Source: CAVWSM01 sp963757805 (GTDB lineage: Bacteria > Actinomycetota > Actinomycetes > Jiangellales > Jiangellaceae). From it: 64,000 nt of DNA. The stretch lies in the NCBI GenBank assembly GCA_963757805.1, contig CAVWSM010000021.1, positions 62,001 to 126,000 of the forward strand, given 5' to 3'. Position numbers and translations under genes: made by a program. The notes under the pieces are model-generated. The model did not search any database, had not been told where the DNA came from, and saw only the letters and a list, made by a program, of their open reading frames with translations. How positions within the stretch are numbered: the stretch's first letter is position 1; the number at the start of each line of letters is the position of its first letter. Below are positions 54,995-64,000 of this stretch, in pieces.

Positions 54995-56077
54995 GTGAAG
55001 CACACCGTTCGGCTGGCGGCTGCGGCCACCGCCGTCGTCCTGTTCGCCGCGGCATGTGGGGACGAGCCGGAGGAGGACAGCACCGCTGGCGGCGATGCCG
55101 ACTTCACCGCGTGCATGGTGTCGGACGAGGGCGGTGTCAACGACAAGTCGTTCAACGAGACCTCCTTCAAGGGGCTGACCGACGCGCAGGACGAGGGCAT
55201 CACCGGCGAGCCGAGGTTCGCCGAGTCCAACGCGGAGAGCGACTACGCGCCCAACGTGCAGGCGATGGTCGACGCCGACTGCGGCATCATCGTGACGGTG
55301 GGCTTCGCTCTTGCCTCCGCGACTTCAGAGGCAGCCGAGGCCAACCCCGAAGAGACGTTCGCCATTGTCGACAACCAGTTCTTCGATGACGCCGGCAACA
55401 TAGTCGAGATCGAAAACGTCAAGCCGCTTCTGTTCAACACCCACGAGGCGGCTTTCCTGGCGGGCTACGTCGCCGCGGGCGTCAGCACGACCGGCAAGGT
55501 CGGCACTTGGGGTGGTGCGCCGTTCCCGACGGTGACGATCTTCATGGACGGTTTCTCGGATGGTGTCGCGCACTACAACGAGGTCAAGGGCACCAACGTC
55601 GAGGTGCTCGGCTGGGACAAGGCGGCCCAAAGCGGCCAGTTCGTCGGTGACTTCTCCAACACCGGTCTGGCCAAGCAGATCAGCGAAAGCCTCATCCAGC
55701 AGGGCGCTGACATCCTCCTGCCGGTCGCGGGCCCGCTCGGCGAGCAGGCGGCCCTCGCCGCCCAGGAGGCCGGCAACGTCAACATCATCTGGGTCGACTC
55801 CGACGGCTTCGAGTCTGCGCCGGCCTACGGTCCGCTCATGGTTACGAGCGTCCTCAAGGGCATGGACGTGGCGGTGACCAACGCGATCCGCGAGACCGCC
55901 GACGGCAACTTCTCCAACGAAGCCTTCGTCGGCACGCTGGAGAACGACGGTGTCGGGATCGCGCCCTACCACGACTGGGACTCTAAGGTCCCCCAGGAGC
56001 TGAAGGACGAGGTCGACCAGCTCAAGCAGGACATCATCGACGGCACGTTGACCGTCGAGTCCGACGCAGCGTTCTGA
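54995..56077 (+). CDS. BMP/PnrA-family substrate-binding lipoprotein (nucleoside ABC importer)
   Basis: 360 residues, GTG behind TGGAGG. Lipoprotein signal KHTVRLAAAATAVVLFAAACGDEPEED, then the Bmp domain: ACMVSDEGGVNDKSFNETSFKGL (the D-x-G-x-x-D-x-S-F-N ligand motif), NVQAMVDADCGIIVTVGFALA, TFAIVDNQF, KVGTWGGAPFPTVTIFMDGFSDGVAHYN and DILLPVAGPLGEQAALAAQ. PnrA-like proteins bind purine and pyrimidine nucleosides. Followed by the cognate ATPase and two permeases, then cdd and deoA. Confidence 0.92.
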   Translation: MKHTVRLAAAATAVVLFAAACGDEPEEDSTAGGDADFTACMVSDEGGVNDKSFNETSFKGLTDAQDEGITGEPRFAESNAESDYAPNVQAMVDADCGIIVTVGFALASATSEAAEANPEETFAIVDNQFFDDAGNIVEIENVKPLLFNTHEAAFLAGYVAAGVSTTGKVGTWGGAPFPTVTIFMDGFSDGVAHYNEVKGTNVEVLGWDKAAQSGQFVGDFSNTGLAKQISESLIQQGADILLPVAGPLGEQAALAAQEAGNVNIIWVDSDGFESAPAYGPLMVTSVLKGMDVAVTNAIRETADGNFSNEAFVGTLENDGVGIAPYHDWDSKVPQELKDEVDQLKQDIIDGTLTVESDAAF

Positions 56078-56094
56078 TCGACGAGAGCGGCCAT

Positions 56095-56131
56095 GGCGCC
56101 GGCGAAGCCCCATTCGGGCCTCCCCGGCGCC
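56095..56131 (+). terminator. Intra-operon hairpin after the binding-protein gene
   Basis: GGCGCCGG (56095-56102) and CCGGCGCC (56124-56131) enclose a partly paired centre, 18 bases after the lipoprotein stop. Such hairpins usually keep binding-protein mRNA more abundant than that of the membrane components; read-through to the ATPase gene is assumed. Confidence 0.55.
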
Positions 56132-56226
56132 GGGCCGCGCTACCGTACGAAAACACCTGTCCCACCCGGGGCGCCGCCCACGCCTCGTAGGGAGCCGGCC
56201 GCTGCGCCCGAGGAGGTCAGCGTCTC

Positions 56227-57873
56227 GTGAGGCTAGAGCTGCGAGGCATCACTAAGCGCTTCGGCTCGCTCGTCGCCAACGACTCCATCGACCTCGTCGT
56301 GGAGCCGGGCGAGATTCATTGCCTGCTGGGGGAGAACGGCGCCGGCAAGAGCACGCTCATGAACGTCTTGTACGGGCTGCTCACGCCCGACGACGGCCAG
56401 ATCATCGTCGACGACCAGAAGATGACGTTCAGCGGCCCCGGCGACGCCATGGCGGCCGGCATCGGCATGGTGCACCAGCACTTCATGCTCGTGCCCGTCT
56501 TCACGGTGGCCGAGAACGTCATGCTCGGGCGGGAGCCGGTCCGCAACGGCGCCTTTCTCAACATGGACATCGCGCGGCAGCGGGTGCGAGAGGTCTCGGA
56601 GCGCTACGGCTTCGACGTCAACCCCGATGCCCTGGTCGAAGACCTCCCCGTAGGCGTCCAGCAGCGGGTCGAGATCATCAAGGCGCTCGTTCGCAAGGCC
56701 GACACCCTCATCCTTGACGAGCCGACCGCGGTTCTCACGCCGCAGGAGACCGACGAGCTCATCGCGATCATGCGCCAGCTCAAGGCAGACGGGACCTCAA
56801 TCGTCTTCATCACGCACAAGCTGCGCGAGGTCCGCGCTGTCGCGGATCGCATCACCGTCATCCGCCGCGGCCGCGTCGTCGGCGAGGCCGAGCCCGCCGC
56901 CTCCGAGGCCCAGCTCGCGTCGATGATGGTCGGCCGCGCCGTCAGCCTCACGGTCGACAAGGCTCCAGCGCAGCCGCAGGCGACCACCTTCAAGGCCATG
57001 GACGTCAAGGTCATCGACGACCGAGGACACATCGTCGTCGACGGGGTGACGTTCGAAGTGAGCGAGGGCGAGATCCTCGCTATCGCGGGTGTCCAGGGCA
57101 ACGGACAAACCGAGCTGGTCGAAGCAATCCTCGGGCTGCGCACACCAGTGGCCGGGTCAATCGAGCTCGGCGGGCAGGAGCTCGTTGGCAGGTCGGTCCG
57201 CCATGTGCTCGATGCTGGTGTCGGCTTCGTCCCCGAGGACCGCAAAGAAGACGGTCTCGTCGCGCCCTTCTCGTTAACCGAAAACCTCGTGCTTGATCTC
57301 TACCATTCCCAACCCTTCGCGCGCGGGCCGTTCCTCGACCTTGGTGCCATGCGTGCCAACGCCGTGCAACGCATGGGCGAGTTCGACATCCGCGCGTCCG
57401 ACGTCGAAACCCCCGTGGGCACGTTGAGCGGTGGCAACCAGCAGAAGGTCGTCGTGGCTCGGGAGCTGTCCCGCCCGCTGAAGCTGTTCATGGCTTCGCA
57501 GCCGACCCGCGGGCTGGATGTCGGCTCGATCGAGTTCGTGCACAAGCGCATCGTCCGCGAGCGGGACAACGGCACACCGGTGATCATCGTCTCCACCGAG
57601 CTCGACGAGGTGAGCAACCTCGCCGACCGCGTCGCCGTCATGTACAGGGGCCGCATCGTCGGCATCGTGCCCGGCGACACCGACCGTGACGTCCTGGGCT
57701 TGATGATGGCCGGGGTGCCGCACGAGGAGGCGCAGCAGCAGGCGGCGGAGCACCCTACAGAGATCTTGCATGCCGACGTGGCGGCGCCCGGAGCGGATCC
57801 GACGTCCGTGGCCGACTCTGCGTTCGGAGCCGATGTGCCGACGAGTGACGCCCAGGACGGAGCGACGACGTGA
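56227..57873 (+). CDS. Nucleoside ABC importer ATPase with two nucleotide-binding domains
   Basis: 548 residues, GTG behind GAGGAGG. First domain: Walker A LLGENGAGKSTLMNVLYGLL, signature region LPVGVQQRVEIIKALV, Walker B TLILDEPTAVLTP. Second domain: VQGNGQTELVEAILGL in place of Walker A, signature GTLSGGNQQKVVVARELS and FMASQPTRGLDVGS in place of Walker B, the asymmetry normal for sugar/nucleoside duplicated ATPases (MglA, YufO/NupO). A disordered C-terminal tail of about 45 residues is extra. Overlaps the first permease gene (GTGA). Confidence 0.93.
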   Translation: MRLELRGITKRFGSLVANDSIDLVVEPGEIHCLLGENGAGKSTLMNVLYGLLTPDDGQIIVDDQKMTFSGPGDAMAAGIGMVHQHFMLVPVFTVAENVMLGREPVRNGAFLNMDIARQRVREVSERYGFDVNPDALVEDLPVGVQQRVEIIKALVRKADTLILDEPTAVLTPQETDELIAIMRQLKADGTSIVFITHKLREVRAVADRITVIRRGRVVGEAEPAASEAQLASMMVGRAVSLTVDKAPAQPQATTFKAMDVKVIDDRGHIVVDGVTFEVSEGEILAIAGVQGNGQTELVEAILGLRTPVAGSIELGGQELVGRSVRHVLDAGVGFVPEDRKEDGLVAPFSLTENLVLDLYHSQPFARGPFLDLGAMRANAVQRMGEFDIRASDVETPVGTLSGGNQQKVVVARELSRPLKLFMASQPTRGLDVGSIEFVHKRIVRERDNGTPVIIVSTELDEVSNLADRVAVMYRGRIVGIVPGDTDRDVLGLMMAGVPHEEAQQQAAEHPTEILHADVAAPGADPTSVADSAFGADVPTSDAQDGATT

Positions 57874-59156
57874 CCGATCCGCAGCCGCCGGGCGTCACCC
57901 CTGCTGACGAGCCCACCAACGAGAGCACAACTCCGCCGGGCGACCAGAAGCCGCGGCGCGAGGAGTCTGCGTTCGGGCGGGCCTGGCGAGAGATCTGGAC
58001 CGGCTCGATCGGCCTCACCATCCTGTCGATCCTGCTCGCGCTGCTGGTCGGTGCGGTGCTGATCGCCATCTCGGACCCTGTGGTCCAGGACGCCGCCTCC
58101 TACTTCTTCTCCCGCCCGCAGGACACCTTCGAGGCCGCCTGGACGTCGATCAGCGACGCCTACGCCGCCCTGTTCACCGGCTCCATCGTCAACCTGAACG
58201 AATATTCGCTGAGCCGCGCCCTGCGGCCGCTGGCTGAAACACTCACCTTCGCGACGCCGCTCATCGCGGCCGGCCTGTCGGTGACGCTCGCGTTCCAGGC
58301 GGGGCTGTTCAACATCGGCGCCGAAGGCCAGATCATCCTGGGCGCCATCTTCGCCGGCTACGTCGGCTTTACCTGGGACCTCCCGGTGGGCATCCACCTG
58401 CTGGTCGGCATCATCGGCGGGTTGATCGGTGGTGCCATATGGGCCGGCATCGCCGGCGTCCTCCGTGCACGGACGGGCGCGCACGAGGTCGTCGTGACGA
58501 TCATGCTCAACTACATCGCGCGGTTCCTGCTGCTCTACCTGCTCACCACGACGGCATTTCAGCAGCCCGGCGCCGCCAACCCGATCAGCCCGTTCGTCGC
58601 TGAGTCGGCGGAGCTGCCGCGCATCGCTGGCAGTGGAAACCGGCTGCACCTCGGCTTCGTGCTTGCCATCGCCGCGGCGGCGTTCGTGTGGTGGCTGCTG
58701 TCCCGCAGCACCTACGGCTTCGAGTTCCGTTCTGTCGGCGCCAACCCGTCTGCGTCGCGTACGGCTGGGATGTCCGTGGGCCGCACCTACACGACGGTGA
58801 TGTTGATCGCCGGTGCTCTTGCGGGCCTCGCCGGCGTCGCGCTAGTTCTGGGCACCGAGCGTCGGTTGACGCCGGGGATCTCCTCAGGCTTCGGGTTCGA
58901 GGCCATCACCGTTGCTCTCCTCGGCCGCGCCACCCCGTGGGGCACCGTGGCAGCCGGTCTGCTGTTCGGTGCGCTGCGGGCGGGCGGCGTCAAGATGCAG
59001 GCCGACACCGGCACCCCGGTCGACATCGTGCTGGTCGTGCAGTCGCTGATCGTGCTGTTCATTGCTGCGCCACCGCTGGTACGGGCGATCTTCCGCATCA
59101 AGGTCACCGGGCGCGAACCGGTCGCCGCGGCCGAGGCGAAGGGGTGGGGCGCATGA
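57870..59156 (+). CDS. Nucleoside ABC importer permease 1
   Basis: 428 residues. A hydrophilic Pro/Thr-rich N-terminus (about 40 residues) precedes a BPD_transp_2 (LivM/RbsC-like) permease: LTILSILLALLVGAVLIAI, LTFATPLIAAGLSVTLAFQAGLFNIGAEGQIILGAIFAGYVGF (signature block), LVGIIGGLIGGAIWAGIAGVL, HEVVVTIMLNYIARFLLLYLL and GFEFRSVGANPSASRTAGMSV. NupP/YufP-like. Overlaps permease 2 (ATGA). Confidence 0.93.
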   Translation: MTDPQPPGVTPADEPTNESTTPPGDQKPRREESAFGRAWREIWTGSIGLTILSILLALLVGAVLIAISDPVVQDAASYFFSRPQDTFEAAWTSISDAYAALFTGSIVNLNEYSLSRALRPLAETLTFATPLIAAGLSVTLAFQAGLFNIGAEGQIILGAIFAGYVGFTWDLPVGIHLLVGIIGGLIGGAIWAGIAGVLRARTGAHEVVVTIMLNYIARFLLLYLLTTTAFQQPGAANPISPFVAESAELPRIAGSGNRLHLGFVLAIAAAAFVWWLLSRSTYGFEFRSVGANPSASRTAGMSVGRTYTTVMLIAGALAGLAGVALVLGTERRLTPGISSGFGFEAITVALLGRATPWGTVAAGLLFGALRAGGVKMQADTGTPVDIVLVVQSLIVLFIAAPPLVRAIFRIKVTGREPVAAAEAKGWGA

Positions 59157-60442
59157 CGACGATGACGGCGCCTACCCCGGCGATCGCCGACGAGACCGTC
59201 GTTCGCACGCGCAGCTGGTCTGCACCTATCGTGCTGGGCCTGCTTGGGTTGCTTGCCCTCGGCGTGTTCGGGTTTGGCAGCGAGTCGGGCGAAGAGAGCA
59301 CATTCGCGATCTCGTTCTCGTCGGACTTCTTCCAGATCGATCCAGTCTCAGTCCCGTCGCGTGCGGCTGGCATCGTGCTCGGCCTGGTATGCCTTGCTGT
59401 AGCCGCATACGCGTTCATCCGTGTCCGCGCCTACCAGAAAGTGCCCCTGTGGGCGATCCTGACGTTCATCGTCGCGTTCGTCCTGGCCTTCCTGGTCTGG
59501 TCGGTCGCCGGTGGTCAGATCCACTTGACCGGACTGATGGCCGGGGCCGTGCTGCTGTCTGTGCCGCTGGCCTACGGTGCCATGTCGGGCGTGCTTTGCG
59601 AGCGGGCCGGCGTGATCAACATCGCCATCGAAGGCCAGCTGCTCTTCGGGGCGTTCCTCGCCGCGGCGGTGGCGTCGTTGACCGACAGCCTGTACGCCGG
59701 GCTGTTCGCGGCGGTGGTCGCGGGAATACTGGTGGCCTGGGTGCTGGCGGTGTTCGCCATAAAGTACGTCGTCAACCAGATCATCGTCGGCGTCGTGCTC
59801 AACGTGCTGGTGCTGGGGCTGACCAACTTCCTCTATAGCCAGCTGCTTGCTCCCGAGGGCGACACCTGGAACAGCCCGGGAACGTTCTCCCGGATCAAGA
59901 TTCCGGTGCTGGGCGACATCCCCATCATCGGGCCGATGCTGTTCAACCACACGGTCATCGTCTACCTCATGTACGTCACGGTCATCGTGTTGCACATCGG
60001 GCTGTTCCACACCCGCTGGGGGCTTCGGGTGCGCTCCGTGGGCGAGCACCCGCAGGCAGCCGACACCATGGGCATCGCGGTCAACTCCGTACGGTTCCGC
60101 AACGTGCTGCTCGGCGGGGTCGTTTCCGGGTTGGGCGGGGCGTTCCTCACCATCGGCAACGCGGGCGTCTTCAGCCGCGAGATCTCGGCCGGGCAGGGAT
60201 TCATCGCACTCGCCGCCATGATCTTCGGTAGGTGGACTCCGTTCGGTGCCCTCGGTGCGGCCCTGCTGTTCGGCTTCGTCAGCAACCTTCGCATCGCACT
60301 GCGAGGCGTCACGGGAGGTGCTCCGTTGCCCGACGAGTTCCTGCTCATGGCGCCGTACATCGTGACGATCCTCGCGGTCGCCGGTCTGGTCGGCCGCGTG
60401 CGCGCCCCGGCGGCCGACGGCCAGCCGTACATCAAGGGCTGA
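59153..60442 (+). CDS. Nucleoside ABC importer permease 2
   Basis: 429 residues; the second BPD_transp_2 subunit (NupQ/YufQ-like). LSVPLAYGAMSGVLCERAGVINIAIEGQLLFGAFLAA is the diagnostic block; WGLRVRSVGEHPQAADTMGI and FIALAAMIFGRWTPFGALGAALLFG follow, with MAPYIVTILAVAGLVGRVR near the end. Two extra helices at the N-terminus (residues 25-115) precede the canonical domain. cdd begins 2 bases after its stop. Confidence 0.93.
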   Translation: MTTMTAPTPAIADETVVRTRSWSAPIVLGLLGLLALGVFGFGSESGEESTFAISFSSDFFQIDPVSVPSRAAGIVLGLVCLAVAAYAFIRVRAYQKVPLWAILTFIVAFVLAFLVWSVAGGQIHLTGLMAGAVLLSVPLAYGAMSGVLCERAGVINIAIEGQLLFGAFLAAAVASLTDSLYAGLFAAVVAGILVAWVLAVFAIKYVVNQIIVGVVLNVLVLGLTNFLYSQLLAPEGDTWNSPGTFSRIKIPVLGDIPIIGPMLFNHTVIVYLMYVTVIVLHIGLFHTRWGLRVRSVGEHPQAADTMGIAVNSVRFRNVLLGGVVSGLGGAFLTIGNAGVFSREISAGQGFIALAAMIFGRWTPFGALGAALLFGFVSNLRIALRGVTGGAPLPDEFLLMAPYIVTILAVAGLVGRVRAPAADGQPYIKG

Positions 60443-60444
60443 GC

Positions 60445-60846
60445 ATGCCGAGCATCGACTGGGAGGCGCTGCGCGCCGCGGCGCTCGAGGTGATGGAGCG
60501 CGCCTACGCCCCGTACTCGAAGTTCAAGGTCGGTGCGGCAGCTCTCGTCGACGACGGTCGCGTCGTCGTCGGCTGCAACGTGGAGAATGCCGCCTACGGC
60601 GTCGTGCTCTGCGCCGAGTGCGGCGTGGTCTCGTCGTTGCACGCGACGGGCGGCGGCCGCCTGGTCGCGTTCACCTGCTGCAATGCCCGCGGCGAGCAGA
60701 TCATGCCATGCGGCCGCTGCCGCCAGCTGCTCTGGGAGAACGGCGGCGCCGCGCTGCTCGTCGACACGCCATCTGGCGTCCGCCCCATGACCGAGGTGCT
60801 GCCGGACGCGTTCGGCCCGGAGGACCTCGATCGCCGGGGGGAATGA
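60445..60846 (+). CDS. cdd: Cytidine deaminase
   Basis: 133 residues. Deaminates cytidine and deoxycytidine. YAPYSKFKVGAAALVDDGRVVVGCNVENAAYG is the usual opening; zinc ligands and proton-shuttling Glu are in LCAECGVVSSLHATG (C-A-E form) and IMPCGRCRQLLWE (P-C-x-x-C). Encoded with the nucleoside importer, so imported cytidine becomes uridine. Confidence 0.95.
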   Translation: MPSIDWEALRAAALEVMERAYAPYSKFKVGAAALVDDGRVVVGCNVENAAYGVVLCAECGVVSSLHATGGGRLVAFTCCNARGEQIMPCGRCRQLLWENGGAALLVDTPSGVRPMTEVLPDAFGPEDLDRRGE

Positions 60847-60865
60847 CCACGTCAAGGGGGGTTGT

Positions 60866-60917
60866 CCCCGCACCACCAGGCCTGCATGCCTAGGGGTGCG
60901 GGGGAAGGCCTGGTGGT
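60866..60917. repeat. Palindromic element R4 with two interleaved stems
   Basis: CCCCGCACC (60866-60874) pairs with GGTGCGGGG (60894-60902), and ACCACCAGGCCT (60872-60883) pairs with AGGCCTGGTGGT (60906-60917). The order A-B-A'-B' with overlapping left arms means the stems compete or form a pseudoknot. The unpaired middle contains AGGCCTGCATGCC, also found in R3. It lies at the convergent end of cdd and the beta-propeller gene. Confidence 0.65.
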
Positions 60918-60935
60918 GGAGGACGGCCGAGCGGG

Positions 60936-61895
60936 TCAGCTCGACAGGGGGAGCCGGGCGATCCAGTACTCCGTGGTCGGTGTCGGCGGAGTGGTGAACC
61001 TGGCGTTGACCACCCACAGACGGCCAGCCGCGATTGTGCCGGTCGTGGGAACGTCGAGGTCGTCGTCCTTGATGGTGTCGACGATCCGGGCGGTGTTGCC
61101 GAAGAAGCCGAGGCGCAGCTTGACGACCTCGTCGTTGTTGAACCCGCGTACGACATAGAGCGTCCGACCCAGCAGCACCAGCCCGTCACCGCCGCTGAGC
61201 GTGCCTCCGCTCACGCTGATCTCCCGTGTTTCCCCTGTCCGCGCGTCGACGCGGAACAGCTTGCCGAGGTTGCCCTGCACGAGGATCAGCGACCGGTCGC
61301 TCAGCGCACGGATTCCGTTGGCATTGAACGGATTAGGTGTCGTCACAAAGCTGATGTCGCCCGTGAGCGCCCGCGTCGTTGCGCCGTCCCCCGGGGGGAG
61401 TTCCCCGTGCCGACCGAGCGGGATGACCACGAGCCGCTGCACCGTGGAATCGGTGACGTACACCGCGTCTCGCGTGATCGCCACATCGTTCAGGAACCCA
61501 GAATCCTCGGTGTGCCAGCGGCCGAGTTCGGCACCGCTGCGCGCGTCGTACACGACGACGTCTCCCGTGCCTCCACCGGCGACCCACAGCCGATGCCGGA
61601 ACGGCTCAAACAGCATCCCGACCGCCACGCCGCCTGGAGACCCAGCGACGAACGGCTCGCTCGCCCCAGTGCGCAGGTCGCCCCTCACGATGCTGCCGTC
61701 GAGCCGCGAGCCGGCGTAGAACGTCGTGCCGTGGCTCGTGATGCCTTCCGGGAGTGACCCCGGCGGCAGCGCCACAGTCTCGGGGAAGCGGCCGCCACGG
61801 TCATCGTGGGCCGCCGCGGGGGCTACCGGGGCGACGACCGCTACCGCGGTGACTGCTGCGAGGGCGAAGGTGCGGATACGTGGCGTACGGCTCAT
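60936..61895 (-). CDS. Secreted SMP-30/NHL-like beta-propeller protein
   Basis: 319 residues. Signal peptide MSRTPRIRTFALAAVTAVAVVAP ending VAPAAAHDD. The mature part has repeated propeller-blade strands: LPEGITSHGTTFYAGSRLDGSIVRGDL, GMLFEPFRHRLWVAGGGTGDVVVYDA, FLNDVAITRDAVYVTDSTVQRL, FNANGIRALSDRSLILVQG and DGLVLLGRTLYVVRGFNNDEVVKL, resembling SMP-30/gluconolactonase-like six-blade propellers. Metal ligand geometry (Glu, Asn, Asp) is plausible but no substrate can be named. Inserted, on the opposite strand, between cdd and deoA. Confidence 0.8.
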   Translation of the reverse strand: MSRTPRIRTFALAAVTAVAVVAPVAPAAAHDDRGGRFPETVALPPGSLPEGITSHGTTFYAGSRLDGSIVRGDLRTGASEPFVAGSPGGVAVGMLFEPFRHRLWVAGGGTGDVVVYDARSGAELGRWHTEDSGFLNDVAITRDAVYVTDSTVQRLVVIPLGRHGELPPGDGATTRALTGDISFVTTPNPFNANGIRALSDRSLILVQGNLGKLFRVDARTGETREISVSGGTLSGGDGLVLLGRTLYVVRGFNNDEVVKLRLGFFGNTARIVDTIKDDDLDVPTTGTIAAGRLWVVNARFTTPPTPTTEYWIARLPLSS

Positions 61896-62096
61896 GGCAC
61901 GAGTTCCTTTCGTACGTTGGCTCCCGAATCGCGGTAAGAGCCAGGGTCAGCAGTCGCTACCGAGCGCGACCGCGGAGAGCACGCCCTGTTCGCCCGGTGC
62001 GTACACCGTGGTACTACGACCATGCGAGGCGAAAGGATCGAGCCTGCAGCGGACGAGTCCGCGCGACGCGGTGCGGGCGGGATGAGAGGCGGCGGC
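61896..62096. promoter_or_regulatory. Divergent intergenic region, beta-propeller / deoA
   Basis: 201 bases containing both promoters. The open frame of deoA extends to an ATG at 62022 but the residues there are not family-like. No clear operator dyad for a nucleoside repressor was recognised. Confidence 0.4.
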
Positions 62097-63388
<1,292 letters not shown>

Positions 63389-63392
<4 letters not shown>

Positions 63393-63946
63393 CCGCCGTG
63401 GCTGATCGCGAGCGCATCGTCGTCTTGTTGCGGGCGGTCAACCTGGGGGCCACAAACAAAGTGCCGATGGCGAGACTGCGCGAGGTTGCCACGGAACTCG
63501 GTGCAACGGACGTGTCCACCTACATCGCCAGCGGCAACCTCTTCTGCCGTCCGCCGGGGGAGGCGCAAGAGTTCGTGCTCGAGGTCGAGGACGCCATCAA
63601 GCGGGAGTTCGACGTGTCCACCCGCGCGATCTCCCGTACCCGCGCCCAGCTGCTGAAGGCGCGAGCGGCCTTTCCGTTCGACGTCCATGCACCGAAGCTG
63701 TGCGCGATCTGGTTTCTGGAGCGACCGCCGAAACAGGCTGCTGCGGCTGCCTTGTCAGCGCTCGATGTCTCGCCTGATCGCTGTGCCGTGATCGGATCCG
63801 ACCTGCACATTCGTTACGACGAAGGAGTGCGCAACAGCAAGCTCTCGGTGCCGCGCGTGGAGCGCACCCTTGGTGTGCAGGGGACGGCTCGCAACCTCGC
63901 CACCGTCGAAGCGCTGGCCGACCTGCTGAGCAAGGCTTCGGGGTAG
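63389..63946 (+). CDS. DUF1697-family protein
   Basis: 185 residues, GTG overlapping the deoA stop (GTGA). RIVVLLRAVNLGATNKVPMARLREVATELGATDVSTYIASGNLF is the DUF1697 signature (LLRGINVGG-x-N-x-x-PM and YxxSGNxxF). A FDVHAPKLCAIWFLE strand and VRNSKLSVPRVERTLGV-like segment complete the fold. Function unknown; its place in the operon is probably incidental. Confidence 0.87.
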
Positions 63947-64000
63947 TGCGGGCCCGCATCGAGATCACCGAAGAAGACCCGACGTCGGACGCGGCGACGG
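63946..64000 (+). CDS. Start of an unidentified gene, cut by the window edge
   Basis: GTG 63946 overlaps the last base of the DUF1697 stop and opens VRARIEITEEDPTSDAAT before the window ends. This short stretch is reminiscent of the opening of some GNAT acetyltransferases, but 18 residues are too few to decide. Confidence 0.4.
   Translation, partial: MRARIEITEEDPTSDAAT

Overview
This is a high-GC actinobacterial chromosome segment (GC judged by eye, not measured). Supporting traits are GTG starts, GTGA/ATGA stop-start couplings, the order sucC-sucD / DUF6350 / purN-purH / folD-DUF3017 / icd / mdh, a GuaB3-type IMP dehydrogenase-like end, sdhC-D-A-B, a dimeric NADP isocitrate dehydrogenase and GabD2-type succinate-semialdehyde dehydrogenase. 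A Propionibacteriales/Nocardioidaceae-like host is my best guess, held loosely. There is no prophage, insertion sequence, CRISPR array, rRNA or tRNA that I can see; this is mostly core chromosome.

Layout. 0-3 kb: end of a guaB3-like gene, a vapBC toxin-antitoxin pair, gabD2 and a small anchored acidic protein. 3-9.5 kb: a heterodimeric ABC exporter, a DUF1801 protein, guaA and a conserved unknown. 9.5-12 kb: two adjacent glycerophosphodiester phosphodiesterases, one apparently cytosolic and one secreted. 12-15.7 kb: a PspC envelope-stress module (PspC protein and small membrane protein, divergent from a PspC-histidine kinase and its response regulator). 15.7-20.1 kb: AHSA1/ArsR pair, nagB, pcrA, dodecin. 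20.2-33.5 kb: a mutase B12 subunit, then central carbon and purine/folate genes (sucCD, purNH, folD, icd, mdh) with an ECF sigma factor and its partner. 33.5-37.5 kb: metallo-hydrolase and galT-galK-galM. 37.6-40.9 kb: CNNM/CorC protein, trpS, 2H phosphoesterase. 40.9-43.8 kb: an apparent B12/light-regulated island. 43.8-48.2 kb: hydrolase/TetR, D-Ala-D-Ala carboxypeptidase, threonine dehydratase-like enzyme, GNAT. 48.3-51.6 kb: succinate dehydrogenase. 51.7-54.6 kb: mannosyltransferase and methylmalonyl-CoA mutase large subunit. 55-64 kb: a nucleoside-uptake ABC system with cytidine deaminase and thymidine phosphorylase.

How the genes work together. sucCD, sdhCDAB, mdh and icd supply much of the TCA cycle; the split methylmalonyl-CoA mutase (20.3 kb and 53 kb) would feed propionyl-CoA-derived carbon into succinyl-CoA, and gabD2 feeds succinate. 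purN, purH and guaA are purine steps and folD makes the formyl donor. The BMP-type ABC importer with cdd and deoA forms a pyrimidine nucleoside salvage unit.

Two points matter most. First, at least fifteen reading frames are broken, and each break is repaired by removing ONE base (guaA, glpQ-2, a PspC gene several times, purH twice, icd, galT twice, dacA, mutase and others). That one-sided pattern in essential genes looks like insertion-biased sequencing error, so broken genes are annotated here as full genes with a likely artefactual frameshift. Second, 40.9-43.8 kb holds a MerR-B12 regulator with the W-x9-E-H signature of CarH-type photoreceptors, divergent from a DUF378 membrane protein whose promoter carries repeated TGTGTAGA/TGTGTATA boxes; a fasciclin lipoprotein gene nearby has a near-matching box next to its -35. 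Intergenic regions also carry three or four families of palindromic repeats at gene ends.
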